A stretch of DNA of 64,000 bases from Acidobacteriota bacterium (GTDB taxonomy: Bacteria > Acidobacteriota > Terriglobia > Terriglobales > Acidobacteriaceae): contig JAKAXU010000009.1 of the NCBI GenBank assembly GCA_021816455.1, positions 21,995 through 85,994 of the forward strand. Direction: 5' to 3'. Below the pieces are notes generated by a model. The model had not been told where the DNA came from. It ran no database searches and saw only the letters and a list, made by a program, of their open reading frames with translations. The position numbers were made by a program, and so were the translations under genes. The stretch's first letter is position 1; every line of letters begins with the position of its first letter. Of this stretch, positions 36,742 through 46,871 are shown one piece after another.

Positions 36742-39372
36742 ATGTCGCTGTGGAGTGTTCGGGTTTGGTTTCCTGTTGTGGTTTTGTGTGCCGCGGTCGG
36801 CTTGCAGGGATTTGCTCAAGCTCCCGCCTCCACAGTTCCCAGCCCCATTTCTGTCCTGGGACACAACCCCGGCGACGATTATTACCTGGCCAACTACGAA
36901 GAGGAGATTCAGTATTTTCACGCGCTGGCGGCGCACTCTGACCGGATCAAATTGTTCACCGTCGGCAAGACCACGGAGGGCCGTGATATCGAGATTGCCC
37001 TGATCTCATCTCCGCAGAATCTGGCTCGGCTCGACGAATGGAAGGCCGACACCAAAGAACTTTCCATGGATCAGGGACTGGAGGATGCCTCCGCAAAAGC
37101 GCTAGCCGAGAAAGCGCGAGTGATCATCCACATCGACGGCGGACTGCACGCCAACGAAGTGGCCGGGCCACAGCACTCGATGGTTCTGGCCTACAAGCTG
37201 CTATCGGCGCAGGGCGATCCGGAAGTGGACAGAATTCTCAACAACGTCGTGCTGCTGCTCTATCCAACGCTCAACCCGGATGGGCAGGATATGGTCGTAT
37301 CCTGGTACAGGAAGAACCTGGGAACGCGCTTCGAGGTCAGCCCCATGCCCTGGCTCTTTCAGGATTATGTCGGGCACGACAACAATCGCGACGGCTACAT
37401 GCTCAACATGAAAGAGTCGCAGGTGGTGACCAAGACCGAGCTGGAGTACAGCCCGGCGATCTTCTACTGCCAACATCAGACGGCTCCTTTCCCGGCGCGC
37501 ATCTGGATTCCACCCTTCTCCGATCCCATCTCGTCGAATATCAGTCCCTACGTGCGAAGCTGGTTCAACGTCGTCGGTACCGGAATGACGGCCTACCTGA
37601 ACGAGCGCCAGATGTCCGGAGCCATCAGTGAGTCCAAGTTCGACAACTGGTATCCCGGCTTTGTCGATTACGCTGGATCCTTTCGCAACGAGATTTCCTT
37701 CTTCACCGAGACGGCGCTTTACCGCTATGCCACGCCCAGGTTTTATACCGTCGATGAGTTTCCAAAAAACATGCAGGACCTGAAGGCGCTGACCATGTAC
37801 ACCACACCCTGGCAAGGTGGCTGGTGGCGTCTGCGCGATGCGGTCGATTACATGGTGGCCGCGTCGATGTCTGTGCTCGATACCGCGGCCCGATACCGCG
37901 AAACACTGCTTTATAACCAGTATCAGGCGGCCCGGGATAACATTCGGCGCTTCACCCAGGCACCGCCTTACGCCTATGTGATTCCCAGCGTGCAGCGCGA
38001 TGTGCCGGAGGCTGCTCAACTGGCACGTATCCTGCTGGAAAACGGTCTTCAGGTTCACGCCGTCACGAGCAGATTCACCGCCAACGGCAGGGAATATCCC
38101 GCAGGATCGTGGGTGATCCTCATGAACCAGCCCTACTCTTCGCTTGCCAAAGAATTGTTTGAGGTGCAGCACTATCCGGACGCCATGGGAGTTGGCGGAA
38201 CAAAATCCGTCGATCTGCCCTATGACGTAACCGGCTGGACTCTTCCGCTCCAGATGGGCGTTCAGGTGGATGCCGTCTCCGACCCGATCGCACCCGGCCA
38301 GTTGAGCAACCTGAAGCTGTTGACAACGATCGATCTGCCCCCGGCGAAAGTGGATGGGGCAGGCACAACATTTGTGCTGAGCCATGGAGTGAACGCAAGC
38401 CTTCACGTGATCAATGACGTGCTTGCAAGCGGAGGTTCAGTTGCGCTCGACAAGGATCCGATCCAAACGCAAAACGGCACCGAGACCGGCGCGCTGGTGG
38501 TCAGCGGGATGAGCCGCGCAACGTTCGGCGACCTCGCTACGAAATATGGCGTCTCCGCGCTTGCCATCGACCACGCGCCCGCCCATGAAATCTCTCTGCA
38601 TCGCGCGCGCGTCGGTCTCTACCGCCCATGGCAACCCTCCATCGACGAAGGGTGGACGCGTTGGATACTGGAGCAGTACGGCTACAAACCCATCAGTCTC
38701 TACAACGCTGATATGCGCGCCGGCGACCTTGGCAGCCGAGTCGATGTCCTCATCCTTCCCGACATGCCTCCCGCCTCGCTGGTCAACGGCTTCAAGCCCG
38801 GCATCGTACCCGGAGAGTACGCCGGAGGACTCAACGAAGAGGGCTTGGCCAGCCTGCGGGAATTTGTGCGCAATGGTGGAACTCTGGTTGCCTTCAACCA
38901 ATCCGCTGCCACGATCATTCCGCTCTTCTCGCTGCCGGTGAAAAACGTGCTTGACGGCCTCAAGAGCGACAAGTTCTTCTGCTCCGGAGCACTGCTCCGC
39001 GTCAGTACCGAGTCGCGCGACAGACCCATCCTCTACGGCCTGCCCTCCGAGCTGACCGTTATGTTCGAGCGCGGTCCGGCTTTTGCGACGCTTCCGGGTT
39101 TCAAAGGCGCAGTTCTTGCCCGTTATCCCACCGAATCCAACCCTCTTGAAAGCGGACTGCTGCTGCATCCCGAAGCGATCGAAGGCAAGATCGCAGCCCT
39201 GGAACTTTCCTACGGTCAGGGACGTATCTTCCTCTACGGATTCAAACCGCAGTGGAGAGCACAGTCGCATGGAAGCTACAAGTTCTTTTTCAATGCGCTT
39301 TACCGATTTGACGCGCCTGCTTTTGCTGAGGACAAGCCAGCAGCCACTGCAAAGTCCAGGCAAGCCGAATAA
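36742..39372 (+). CDS. Secreted M14-family zinc carboxypeptidase-like protein
   Basis: 876 residues from ATG 36742, preceded by AGGGGGAAA, with a signal peptide ending near GFAQA. The peptidase domain has the zinc motif HxxE as HANEVAGPQ near residue 135, followed by NPDGQD and the later zinc His in YCQHQTAPFP. The remaining roughly 500 residues contain a glutamine-amidotransferase-like or unknown beta-rich part, a layout seen in secreted peptidases of environmental bacteria. It may degrade peptides or peptidoglycan outside the membrane. The next gene starts inside its 3' end. Confidence 0.85.
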   Translation: MSLWSVRVWFPVVVLCAAVGLQGFAQAPASTVPSPISVLGHNPGDDYYLANYEEEIQYFHALAAHSDRIKLFTVGKTTEGRDIEIALISSPQNLARLDEWKADTKELSMDQGLEDASAKALAEKARVIIHIDGGLHANEVAGPQHSMVLAYKLLSAQGDPEVDRILNNVVLLLYPTLNPDGQDMVVSWYRKNLGTRFEVSPMPWLFQDYVGHDNNRDGYMLNMKESQVVTKTELEYSPAIFYCQHQTAPFPARIWIPPFSDPISSNISPYVRSWFNVVGTGMTAYLNERQMSGAISESKFDNWYPGFVDYAGSFRNEISFFTETALYRYATPRFYTVDEFPKNMQDLKALTMYTTPWQGGWWRLRDAVDYMVAASMSVLDTAARYRETLLYNQYQAARDNIRRFTQAPPYAYVIPSVQRDVPEAAQLARILLENGLQVHAVTSRFTANGREYPAGSWVILMNQPYSSLAKELFEVQHYPDAMGVGGTKSVDLPYDVTGWTLPLQMGVQVDAVSDPIAPGQLSNLKLLTTIDLPPAKVDGAGTTFVLSHGVNASLHVINDVLASGGSVALDKDPIQTQNGTETGALVVSGMSRATFGDLATKYGVSALAIDHAPAHEISLHRARVGLYRPWQPSIDEGWTRWILEQYGYKPISLYNADMRAGDLGSRVDVLILPDMPPASLVNGFKPGIVPGEYAGGLNEEGLASLREFVRNGGTLVAFNQSAATIIPLFSLPVKNVLDGLKSDKFFCSGALLRVSTESRDRPILYGLPSELTVMFERGPAFATLPGFKGAVLARYPTESNPLESGLLLHPEAIEGKIAALELSYGQGRIFLYGFKPQWRAQSHGSYKFFFNALYRFDAPAFAEDKPAATAKSRQAE

Positions 39373-40897
39373 CCGGACCTCCTCAACCACGGCCGGATTG
39401 GCACCTGCGCCGATTCGGCCCCTCGGCTCCGACCTGGTGGTCCTCAGCCTCTGCTCGGCGTTGCTCGTCGTCCTTCATTTTGCTCTTGGCAATGGATACG
39501 GTTTTCACCGCGACGAGTTGCAGTTCCTAGATGATGCGCGTCATCTCCAATGGGGCTATGTTGCCTTTCCACCTCTGACCTCATTTTGCGGGCGCATCGC
39601 CATTGCGCTCTTTGGCATTTCGCCTGCGGCGCTGCGTCTTCCCGCAGCCATTGCTAACGCCATCACGCTGGTGCTTACGGGACTGGTTGCGCGCGAGCTG
39701 GGCGGGCACCGGGCAGCACAGCTACTGGCCGTGGCCGCAGGCTTTCCTGTGGCGCTGTTGTTCAGCTCCCTGCTGCAATACAACACCTTTGACCTGCTCG
39801 CCTGGTCGCTCGTCATCTATTTCACCGCGCGCCTGTTGCGCAGTGAAGACCCACGCAACTGGATTGGCGTGGGCCTGGGAATCGGCCTCGGCGTGTTGTC
39901 AAAATACACGATTGCATTCCCTGTCCTGAGTCTTCTGGTTGCTCTCGCCATGTTGCCGTCACAGCGTCACGCGCTGCGCAGCCGCTGGCTCTGGCTGGAC
40001 GCGCTCACCGCCGCTGTCATCGCAGCGCCCAATCTGCTCTGGCTGGCGCAGCACCACTGGATCACGCTCCAGATGGAGCACTCTATCCATCTTCGCGACA
40101 TTCGCATCGGTCGCGCAGACGGCTATTTCACCGATCAAATCAAGTTCACGCTGCTGGCGTTGCCGCTGGCTGTGGCGGGTCTGGTCTCTCTTCTTCGCAG
40201 CGCGCGCTTCCGCCTGCTGAGCGCGTTTTATATCGGCCCGCTGATTCTCCTCGCGCTGATGAAAGCTCGCGGATATTATCTGATTCCCGCCTATCCGCTG
40301 CTCTACGCAGCCGGGGCTGTCGCACTGGAACGCGTACTCTCTGCGCGCTCTCGGTGGCTGCGCGTCGTGCTGCGCTCGACTGTGATCGCAGCCATGCTGG
40401 TGGATGCGGCAGCAGGAGCCTGGGCCTACCTGCCCATCTGGCCTGTTGGCTCGACTGGATGGAACTGGCAGATGCAGAACAATCCGGATATGGCCAACGA
40501 GATCGGATGGCCGGAGTTCGTGGCCCAGGTGGCTGCCGTACGCGACACGCTGCCGTCGGCGGACCGAGCGCATCTGGGCATCCTTGCCAACAACTTCGGC
40601 GAGGCTGGCGCACTGGCCCTCTACGGCCCGCAATACAACCTGCCCACACCCATCAGCAGCACCAACGACTTCCACACGCGCGGATACGGCCCCTATCCGC
40701 CCGACCCGGTCATCGTCACCGGCAGCGAACTCGACGACCAGCTCCACAACTTTGAAAGCTGCACGGTGGTCGCCCACGTAGCAATCCCCTACGGCGTCCG
40801 CAACGAAGAATCCGTTGACCACCCCGACATTCTTCTCTGCCGCCACCTGCGCCATCCATGGCCCGAGGTCTGGAGCCACTCGCAGGAGTTTGGGTGA
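39269..40897 (+). CDS. GT-C family membrane glycosyltransferase (GT39/ArnT-like)
   Basis: 542 residues if started at ATG 39269 (GGAGAG nine bases upstream), overlapping the peptidase by 104 bases; an ATG at 39293 or the TTG near 39400 would reduce the overlap. About 10-12 membrane helices follow. The first periplasmic loop has the acidic motif HRDELQFLDDARHLQWGYVAFPPL, typical of dolichyl-phosphate-mannose-type transferases that use polyprenyl-linked sugars. The acceptor is unknown. A second GT-C gene lies at 46.9 kb. Confidence 0.85.
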   Translation: MEATSSFSMRFTDLTRLLLLRTSQQPLQSPGKPNNRTSSTTAGLAPAPIRPLGSDLVVLSLCSALLVVLHFALGNGYGFHRDELQFLDDARHLQWGYVAFPPLTSFCGRIAIALFGISPAALRLPAAIANAITLVLTGLVARELGGHRAAQLLAVAAGFPVALLFSSLLQYNTFDLLAWSLVIYFTARLLRSEDPRNWIGVGLGIGLGVLSKYTIAFPVLSLLVALAMLPSQRHALRSRWLWLDALTAAVIAAPNLLWLAQHHWITLQMEHSIHLRDIRIGRADGYFTDQIKFTLLALPLAVAGLVSLLRSARFRLLSAFYIGPLILLALMKARGYYLIPAYPLLYAAGAVALERVLSARSRWLRVVLRSTVIAAMLVDAAAGAWAYLPIWPVGSTGWNWQMQNNPDMANEIGWPEFVAQVAAVRDTLPSADRAHLGILANNFGEAGALALYGPQYNLPTPISSTNDFHTRGYGPYPPDPVIVTGSELDDQLHNFESCTVVAHVAIPYGVRNEESVDHPDILLCRHLRHPWPEVWSHSQEFG

Positions 40898-41041
40898 GCC
40901 GCATGGCGTCCATGCCGTAACGCCTATGCCCATAGCAAGCCACCCCGCATTCTGGGGTGCGCAGAACGCTTCCGTCACACGTGCAACCCTGTGAATCTGT
41001 TATCTTTCTCTCGTCCGCAAATCTTCCCGCACGGAGTCTGC

Positions 41042-42127
41042 ATGCGCATTGCCCTTTCCCTTGTACTCGTAGCCTCGCTCACCGCATCCGCACAAACCGC
41101 AGCACCAAAACCGCAACCTACCACTGCCGCCACAGCCGCGCAACGCGACACCACCTACATTGACGCACACGGCACGGCGCACATTACGCGCATTGTGCCG
41201 GTGCCGGACGACCTCAGCCCGGAGGCACAGCGTTCCGTCTCCCACGCACAGCCGGACGCCACGCCGCCCGAGTCGCTTGCCCATCGCCGTTCCCACACCG
41301 ACGCCTGGCAACTGACCGCGCGGGACGCGTGGCTGAAGCTTTATCCAGCAAAGATCACAAACACCCGCATCGCCGGAGTTCCGGTGCGGGTGGTCGATCC
41401 TGCACGACCCAACCCCGCGCTGCGCGATGACGTGTTGCTCAATGTGCATGGCGGCGGCTTTGACTCCGACTCCGGCTCCTATACAGAGACCGTTCCGATT
41501 GCGGGCATGACCGGCGTCCGCGCCATCGCCGTGCTCTACCGTCTCTCGCCGGAATATGCATTTCCCGCCGCCGTCGACGACTCCATCGCCGTCTACAAAG
41601 AGTTGCTGAAGACGCACAAGCCAAGCCAGATTGTCCTCTACGGAACCTCTGCCGGGGCGATCCTCACCGGGGAACTGGCCTCGCGGATCAAGCAGCTTGG
41701 ACTGCCTGAGCCTGCCGCACTCGGCATCTTCTCCGGCTTCGGTGACTTCACTCGCGCGGGTGACTCCGGCTACCTTTTCACCATCTCAGGAAACGGCTTT
41801 GCCGGCCCCCTGGCGCCAGTACGTGTTTCGCAGGTGCTCCCCAGCTATGTTGGTAAAACCAGTCGCCGCGATCCCGTGCTCTCTCCCATTTTTTCCGATC
41901 TTCACGGCATGCCGCCCACGCTTTTCGTCACCAGCACCCGCGACATCCTGCTCAGCGGCACTTCGAACCTTCACCGCGCCTATCTTAACGCTGGCGACGA
42001 CGCGCGCCTGATCGTCTTCGACGGCCTGCCACACGCATTCTGGTATAACTCCTCGCTGCCCGAAGCACTCGAAGCCAATCACGACATGGCCGCGTTTTTC
42101 GTGGACCAGCTCAAGCGTTCGCATTGA
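41042..42127 (+). CDS. Secreted alpha/beta hydrolase (HSL-type esterase)
   Basis: 361 residues from ATG 41042, with GGAG five bases upstream and a signal peptide cut near TASAQ. The oxyanion motif HGGGF is near residue 135, the nucleophile elbow GTSAG near 200, the catalytic Asp in STRDILLSG and the His in LPHAFWYN near 330. This is the hormone-sensitive-lipase type, acting on short acyl esters. The natural substrate is unknown. The stop overlaps a TTG of the next ORF. Confidence 0.9.
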   Translation: MRIALSLVLVASLTASAQTAAPKPQPTTAATAAQRDTTYIDAHGTAHITRIVPVPDDLSPEAQRSVSHAQPDATPPESLAHRRSHTDAWQLTARDAWLKLYPAKITNTRIAGVPVRVVDPARPNPALRDDVLLNVHGGGFDSDSGSYTETVPIAGMTGVRAIAVLYRLSPEYAFPAAVDDSIAVYKELLKTHKPSQIVLYGTSAGAILTGELASRIKQLGLPEPAALGIFSGFGDFTRAGDSGYLFTISGNGFAGPLAPVRVSQVLPSYVGKTSRRDPVLSPIFSDLHGMPPTLFVTSTRDILLSGTSNLHRAYLNAGDDARLIVFDGLPHAFWYNSSLPEALEANHDMAAFFVDQLKRSH

Positions 42128-42141
42128 TCCAGAGACCCGCC

Positions 42142-42750
42142 ATGTTCGTTCACTCAGCGTTCCCTTGCCGCTGGTCAGCAGAGATTCTGACGGCGCGCCC
42201 ACCCATTCTTCCGCCGCGTCACTTCACCTATCCCGCGCAGGTGGAAGAGGTGGAGCGCGGTGCGCTGGAGGTGATGGCGCGTCCGGAAGACGCTCCGCCA
42301 TTTCTGGCCACCTTCGCGCTCGGCTTTCGTGACCCCATCGTGCCCACCGGCGTCTGGTCCACGCCCAATCCGGACGAACTCTGCGCACTCTCCGGAGGTT
42401 ATGCCTACCTCGTCTCCGTCTCACAGCCGCAGCGCTTCACCATGCTTCCCATGCGACCCGTCCTTGCCGTTCACGCCGCGGTGGAAGCCGGGCTTCTTCT
42501 CTTTGTCGGCCATCGAAGCATTGTTGCCTGGGGCGTGCAAGGCAAAGCATGGGATGCCGACGCGCTTTCGTCAGAGGGCATCACGGTCGAGTCCATCGCG
42601 GGCGCGCAACTCACGGGTAAAGGTTGGGATATCCGCACGGATCGCGAATTTCTCTTCCTGCTCGATCTCAACACTGGTCAGCGACTGGACGCACCGTCGG
42701 CATCCCCATCCGATGGCGGCCCTCCTGCGCGTTCAAGCGCATTAAAGTAG
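42142..42750 (+). CDS. Conserved protein of unknown function
   Basis: 202 residues from ATG 42142 (MFVHSAFPCRWS). The sequence has no signal peptide or membrane segment and mixes beta-strand-like stretches (AYLVSVSQPQRFTML, GLLLFVGHRSIVAW). It may bind a small ligand, but no family is recognised. It lies 14 bases after the esterase and 16 bases before the cytochrome, so the three genes are probably co-transcribed. Confidence 0.75.
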   Translation: MFVHSAFPCRWSAEILTARPPILPPRHFTYPAQVEEVERGALEVMARPEDAPPFLATFALGFRDPIVPTGVWSTPNPDELCALSGGYAYLVSVSQPQRFTMLPMRPVLAVHAAVEAGLLLFVGHRSIVAWGVQGKAWDADALSSEGITVESIAGAQLTGKGWDIRTDREFLFLLDLNTGQRLDAPSASPSDGGPPARSSALK

Positions 42751-42766
42751 AAATCGGGAGATTTGC

Positions 42767-43162
42767 ATGAAGCGTTTCGCAGCCCTGCTGCTGCTTTCTC
42801 TTTCACCGGTCGCGCTGCTGGCCGCCGTCACCGGAACATGGCTTCGTCGAGTGCCCGAAGAGGATCATCGCCGTCACGATCCGTATCTCGGGCAGACCAC
42901 TGCGATTGCCGCCGGCAGGCAGCTCTTCCAGCACAACTGCACTCCCTGCCATGGCTTTGACGCGATGGGGCGCTACGGCCGACCCAGCCTGCGCAGCGTG
43001 CGCATCCGTCGCGCCACAGATGGCGATCTTGCCTGGATGCTGCAACACGGCGATCCCTTCAAGGGAATGCCTCCGTGGAGCAGCCTTCCCGACCAGCAAC
43101 GATGGCAGATCATCGCCTACCTGCGCACGCTTCCGCCCATCGGCAAACCCATGCCCCGTTAG
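42767..43162 (+). CDS. Small monohaem cytochrome c
   Basis: 131 residues with an uncleaved or cleaved N-terminal hydrophobic segment (ALLLLSLSPVALLAAV) and one haem motif CTPCH near residue 58; the axial Met is probably in FKGMPPW. It matches the class I cytochrome c fold (cbb3-like/dehydrogenase-associated). It would carry electrons on the periplasmic side. No oxidase or dehydrogenase gene is adjacent, so its partner is unknown. Confidence 0.9.
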   Translation: MKRFAALLLLSLSPVALLAAVTGTWLRRVPEEDHRRHDPYLGQTTAIAAGRQLFQHNCTPCHGFDAMGRYGRPSLRSVRIRRATDGDLAWMLQHGDPFKGMPPWSSLPDQQRWQIIAYLRTLPPIGKPMPR

Positions 43163-43220
43163 AAGCAGTGCGCGCCGAATCGTCTTTCGATTGCATGAAG
43201 TCTTTTTGCTGCATTTTCGT

Positions 43221-46200
43221 CTACCTGGTGGGCACAATCTCTTCGGTCGCCTTGCTCATCACAGCCGTGCGCTCCAGCTTATCCCAGTTGAAGGGGCGAC
43301 CGTCGATGGCGCGCTTCAGCGTCTTCAGCAGCACGATGGAAAAAACCTGGCGATAGGCAAAGCGTTGCAGCCAGATATGGAACAGTAGCCATCCATCGCC
43401 CTTGTTGGCCGGGTGCCGACGCTCCAGGCTGAAGGCCAGCGCTGAGGTCACGAAGTCGATCACCATGAAGGCAAGAAAATACGCAACCAGCTTCTCAAAA
43501 CTGGCTGAACTTGCCGTCTCCGGATGGTAGTAGCGATTGATCCCGTACTGCACCGCGCCAATCAGAAACATCAGATCGATGAATGGCGAAACCAGCGGAA
43601 GCAGCATCTGAAAAATCACAATGTTCGGCAGGGCGAAGAATCCCATCGCGCGATTCCGCATAAAAGCGGCGCGATGCTTCCACACCGCCTGCAGCGTTCC
43701 AAACGACCACCGGAAGCGCTGGCGCATCAACCCTCGCGCGTCGATGGGAGCCTCGGTAAAGGCCAGCGAGCTGTCCTCGTAAATCACCTTCAATCCCTGC
43801 TCCAGCAGGCTCATCGTCAGGTCTGCATCCTCGGCAACCGTGTTGATCGGGTAGCCATGCGCGCGTTTGACGGCCTCCGTCCTCCATGCCCCAATGGCCC
43901 CAGGCACCACCGTCACCACATGAAAAAGATTCAGCGCGCGCCGCTCAAAATTCTGGCTCGTGATGTACTCCAGCGCTTGCCACCGCGTCCACAGATTCAC
44001 GCGATTGCCCACCTTGGCATTGCCCGCAACTGCTCCGACGGTGGCATCCGAAAAATGCGTGACCAGCTTCCGGATAGCATCTGAAGCAATGACCGTATCG
44101 GCGTCGATTCCCACATAAATTTCTTCGGAGACCTGTTCCAATCCAAAATTAAGCGCCGCTGCCTTGCCTCCATTCGGCTTGGTCAACACCAGTACCTTAC
44201 CCGCGGCGATCTCACTTCGAAACGCTTCTCGCGCCACCGCCATCGTCCGGTCACGGGAACCATCATCGATCACGATCACGCGAAGCTCCCTATAGTCCGA
44301 GTTCAGAACCGAACGCACCGTGCGCACGATTACCGCTTCTTCGTTGTAGGCCGGCACCAGCACGGCTACTGCGGGAGCGTACCCATCCTGAACCTTAGTC
44401 CTCGGCTTCAGCCGGTCGATCAGCGCCAGAATTCCAATCAGCATCAGCCGCAGGCTCATCAACACATCGCCGACGAAGAAGATCGAAACAATCATCGTGC
44501 CCAGAAACGCAAGTCCGGAGAAGGCAATCGAATCCGGCAGCGATCGCAGGTACTGGTGCATCGTCAAGCGCGGCATCACCTCCGCCGCCGTCTTGTCCAT
44601 CAGCGCGGAGACCGGCACAATCCTGTAACCGTGTGCGCGCAGGGCATCGATCAGCACCGGCAGCGCGGCAACCGTCGCCGAGCGGTCGCCGCCGCCATCG
44701 TGCAGCAGGATGATGCTGCCGCGAAACTGCGGCTTGGTCTTCATCACCTCAAGCTGCGAAAGCACAGAGTCGCGAATCTCTTCCGGCGATTTGCGCGGAT
44801 GCTCGTTCCAGTCGTCGGTATCGATCTTGTCCCCGATGATCGTATATCCATCCTGCTGGATGCGTTCGATCGGTGTGGCCTGATCGTCTGTATCCGGCTC
44901 CTGATCGATCGAATACGGCGGCCGGAAATACAGTGGCTGCACACCCAGCTTGCTGGCAAACAGCCGCTCTGTCAGTTGCAGCTCGATGTCGAGCTGGCGC
45001 TGAGAAATCTCGCTGATATCCGGATGCGTGTAGGTGTGATTGCCGATCTCGTGTCCTTCGCGCAGCACGCGTCGCATCAGGCCCACCTGGTCCTGCGCTT
45101 CGCTGCCAATCATCATGAAGGTTCCCTTCACGTTCTTGGCTTTCAGCACATCCAGAATCTTCGGCGTCCACTTCGGATCCGGCCCATCGTCGAAGGTCAG
45201 CGCCACTTCGTCCGGATGGTAGCCGTACTGCCGCACCGTGTACGTGTGCGGATACACCTGCATCTGTTCATCGACAATCAACTGCCTGGTCGGGTCCTGA
45301 CTGTCATCGGTATCCACCGTCACCGTACGTCGCCCTGGCTGCGGCGTTCCCGTCACGCGCAGAATGTCTCCTTCGCCCTCCGTATCTACGTCATGACCGG
45401 GAGGCACACTGCCCAGCGCGCGGAGCGCATCCGCACTGCCCGGCCTGTCCCAGATATTCCACAAGGAGCTATCCTCGGATCCGAGCCGCCACAGCGCAAA
45501 GGTCTGGATGCCCAGCGCACGAGCGCCACGCATTTCGTCCAGCACCGTAACAGCATCCAGAAACCAGACAATGTGGCGTTGATGATCGTCCTCATCGACA
45601 TACTCATAATGCGCATTCAGGGAATCGTAGTCCAGATCCAGGTCGGCATCCGCGTCGGCAGCGCGCTGCCAGGCATCGGAGACGGACAACACATCTGTAT
45701 TCACAACCTTTGGCTTGAAATGCCGTTCGCGCTTACCGGCTGGCATTGTCTCTGCCCAGTCGTAACCGTAACTGCCGATCGCGCAGATCAGCTTCTCGCG
45801 CGGAACCGACTTGAGTGCCTGTGTCAGATTTGCAATGAACCACTGCTGGTCGGCGATCGGCCCGGGGTCGCTCGACACCTCATGCTCGTCATAGTTCATC
45901 AACACGATGCCGTCGGAGTTCGCGGCAATGTTGGAAAGATCCTTCGCCTGCGTGGAAACGGAAAGATTCACGTAGAGTCGCAGATTGCGCGGATGCATCT
46001 GCGCATAAAGGTCCGCAATCAAAGCCTCATAACCTGGAAGCGCCGCATCGGGAAGATTTTCCAGATCGAGCGAAAGGCCGTGATACGCCGGAAACGCCGC
46101 ATAAAATCTCATTAGTTGCGTTTCCAGTCGCGCGCGCTGCGCGGGGTCTTCCACCACCTTTGCTGCGCTTGCGTCGAAGTCTTGAATTGCCGGGCTGAAG

Positions 46201-46748
46201 TTCTGCAGGACGGGATAAATCTCCGTATCTTCCTTCGCCGTCTGAATGGCCCGCTTGATCTTGTCCTCCTGATCGGGGTCGCGCGCCGATGCTCCGCTGA
46301 AGATGGAAAACTCGTGACCTTCGTCAGTAGTTCCCTTCAGTTGGTAATCCGGCCCATCAATGTGCAGCCAGACAGGAAACAAGAAATCGATCTGATGAAT
46401 GTGCTCCTTGAACGACGAGTAGCTCGCCGCATCGTCCGGCGTGTAATAGGCGGCGCGCAATCCTTCCCCGTTGTTCATCACAATTGCTGAGGCCCTGCCG
46501 CGCGGCCTGCGTCGCAGAGCGCGCTGTAGGCGCACCGACCGCAACTCGGAGTTATGATCAGGCAGAGCGCGATAGTTATGCTTGGGGACCGGCAATAGCA
46601 GATTGGGCAGGTTCTGATGCCGAAGCACATTGAAGCTGAAGGCTACCAGAACAAGCGTCGAAACCACGGCCGTCACGTCAAAGAGTCGGCGCAGGCGCTT
46701 CCATCGCTTCCGCTCCGGATCGGCAAATATCTGCTTGTCGCGCATCAT
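43221..46748 (-). CDS. Trimodular GH18-like / polysaccharide deacetylase / GT2 glycosyltransferase
   Basis: 1175 residues: N-terminal membrane helix, GH18-like domain (about 80-460) with the catalytic-type GLSLDLEN, a NodB (CE4) deacetylase from about 510 with TFDDGPD, HTYTH, RPPYS and LLHDGGG, membrane helices near 735-790, a GT2 synthase from about 798 with VLVPAYNEEA, GIDADT, EDADLT and QRFRW, and closing helices. The GT2 part is like NodC/PgaC N-acetylglucosamine polymerases, so one polypeptide may make, export and trim or deacetylate a beta-linked amino sugar polymer. Both catalytic motifs in the deacetylase and synthase are intact. It stands alone; no PgaA-type porin is near. Confidence 0.92.
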   Translation of the reverse strand: MMRDKQIFADPERKRWKRLRRLFDVTAVVSTLVLVAFSFNVLRHQNLPNLLLPVPKHNYRALPDHNSELRSVRLQRALRRRPRGRASAIVMNNGEGLRAAYYTPDDAASYSSFKEHIHQIDFLFPVWLHIDGPDYQLKGTTDEGHEFSIFSGASARDPDQEDKIKRAIQTAKEDTEIYPVLQNFSPAIQDFDASAAKVVEDPAQRARLETQLMRFYAAFPAYHGLSLDLENLPDAALPGYEALIADLYAQMHPRNLRLYVNLSVSTQAKDLSNIAANSDGIVLMNYDEHEVSSDPGPIADQQWFIANLTQALKSVPREKLICAIGSYGYDWAETMPAGKRERHFKPKVVNTDVLSVSDAWQRAADADADLDLDYDSLNAHYEYVDEDDHQRHIVWFLDAVTVLDEMRGARALGIQTFALWRLGSEDSSLWNIWDRPGSADALRALGSVPPGHDVDTEGEGDILRVTGTPQPGRRTVTVDTDDSQDPTRQLIVDEQMQVYPHTYTVRQYGYHPDEVALTFDDGPDPKWTPKILDVLKAKNVKGTFMMIGSEAQDQVGLMRRVLREGHEIGNHTYTHPDISEISQRQLDIELQLTERLFASKLGVQPLYFRPPYSIDQEPDTDDQATPIERIQQDGYTIIGDKIDTDDWNEHPRKSPEEIRDSVLSQLEVMKTKPQFRGSIILLHDGGGDRSATVAALPVLIDALRAHGYRIVPVSALMDKTAAEVMPRLTMHQYLRSLPDSIAFSGLAFLGTMIVSIFFVGDVLMSLRLMLIGILALIDRLKPRTKVQDGYAPAVAVLVPAYNEEAVIVRTVRSVLNSDYRELRVIVIDDGSRDRTMAVAREAFRSEIAAGKVLVLTKPNGGKAAALNFGLEQVSEEIYVGIDADTVIASDAIRKLVTHFSDATVGAVAGNAKVGNRVNLWTRWQALEYITSQNFERRALNLFHVVTVVPGAIGAWRTEAVKRAHGYPINTVAEDADLTMSLLEQGLKVIYEDSSLAFTEAPIDARGLMRQRFRWSFGTLQAVWKHRAAFMRNRAMGFFALPNIVIFQMLLPLVSPFIDLMFLIGAVQYGINRYYHPETASSASFEKLVAYFLAFMVIDFVTSALAFSLERRHPANKGDGWLLFHIWLQRFAYRQVFSIVLLKTLKRAIDGRPFNWDKLERTAVMSKATEEIVPTR

Positions 46749-46871
46749 TCCGCTTCCCCTTGCATCGGCAACCCATCTTTCTGCGTGCTGCTTTCAGGAT
46801 AACGGGTAAGCCGTCGTTCCGCTCACGTTCTCTCATCCGGCTTCGCGATCAATCGCTTATAACTGAAACAT

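Noticed and set aside
44556-46115. 519-residue plus-strand ORF opposite the GH18-CE4-GT2 gene
   Set aside because: Rich in His and Arg, with no motif; it is the antisense shadow of a gene with clear catalytic motifs.
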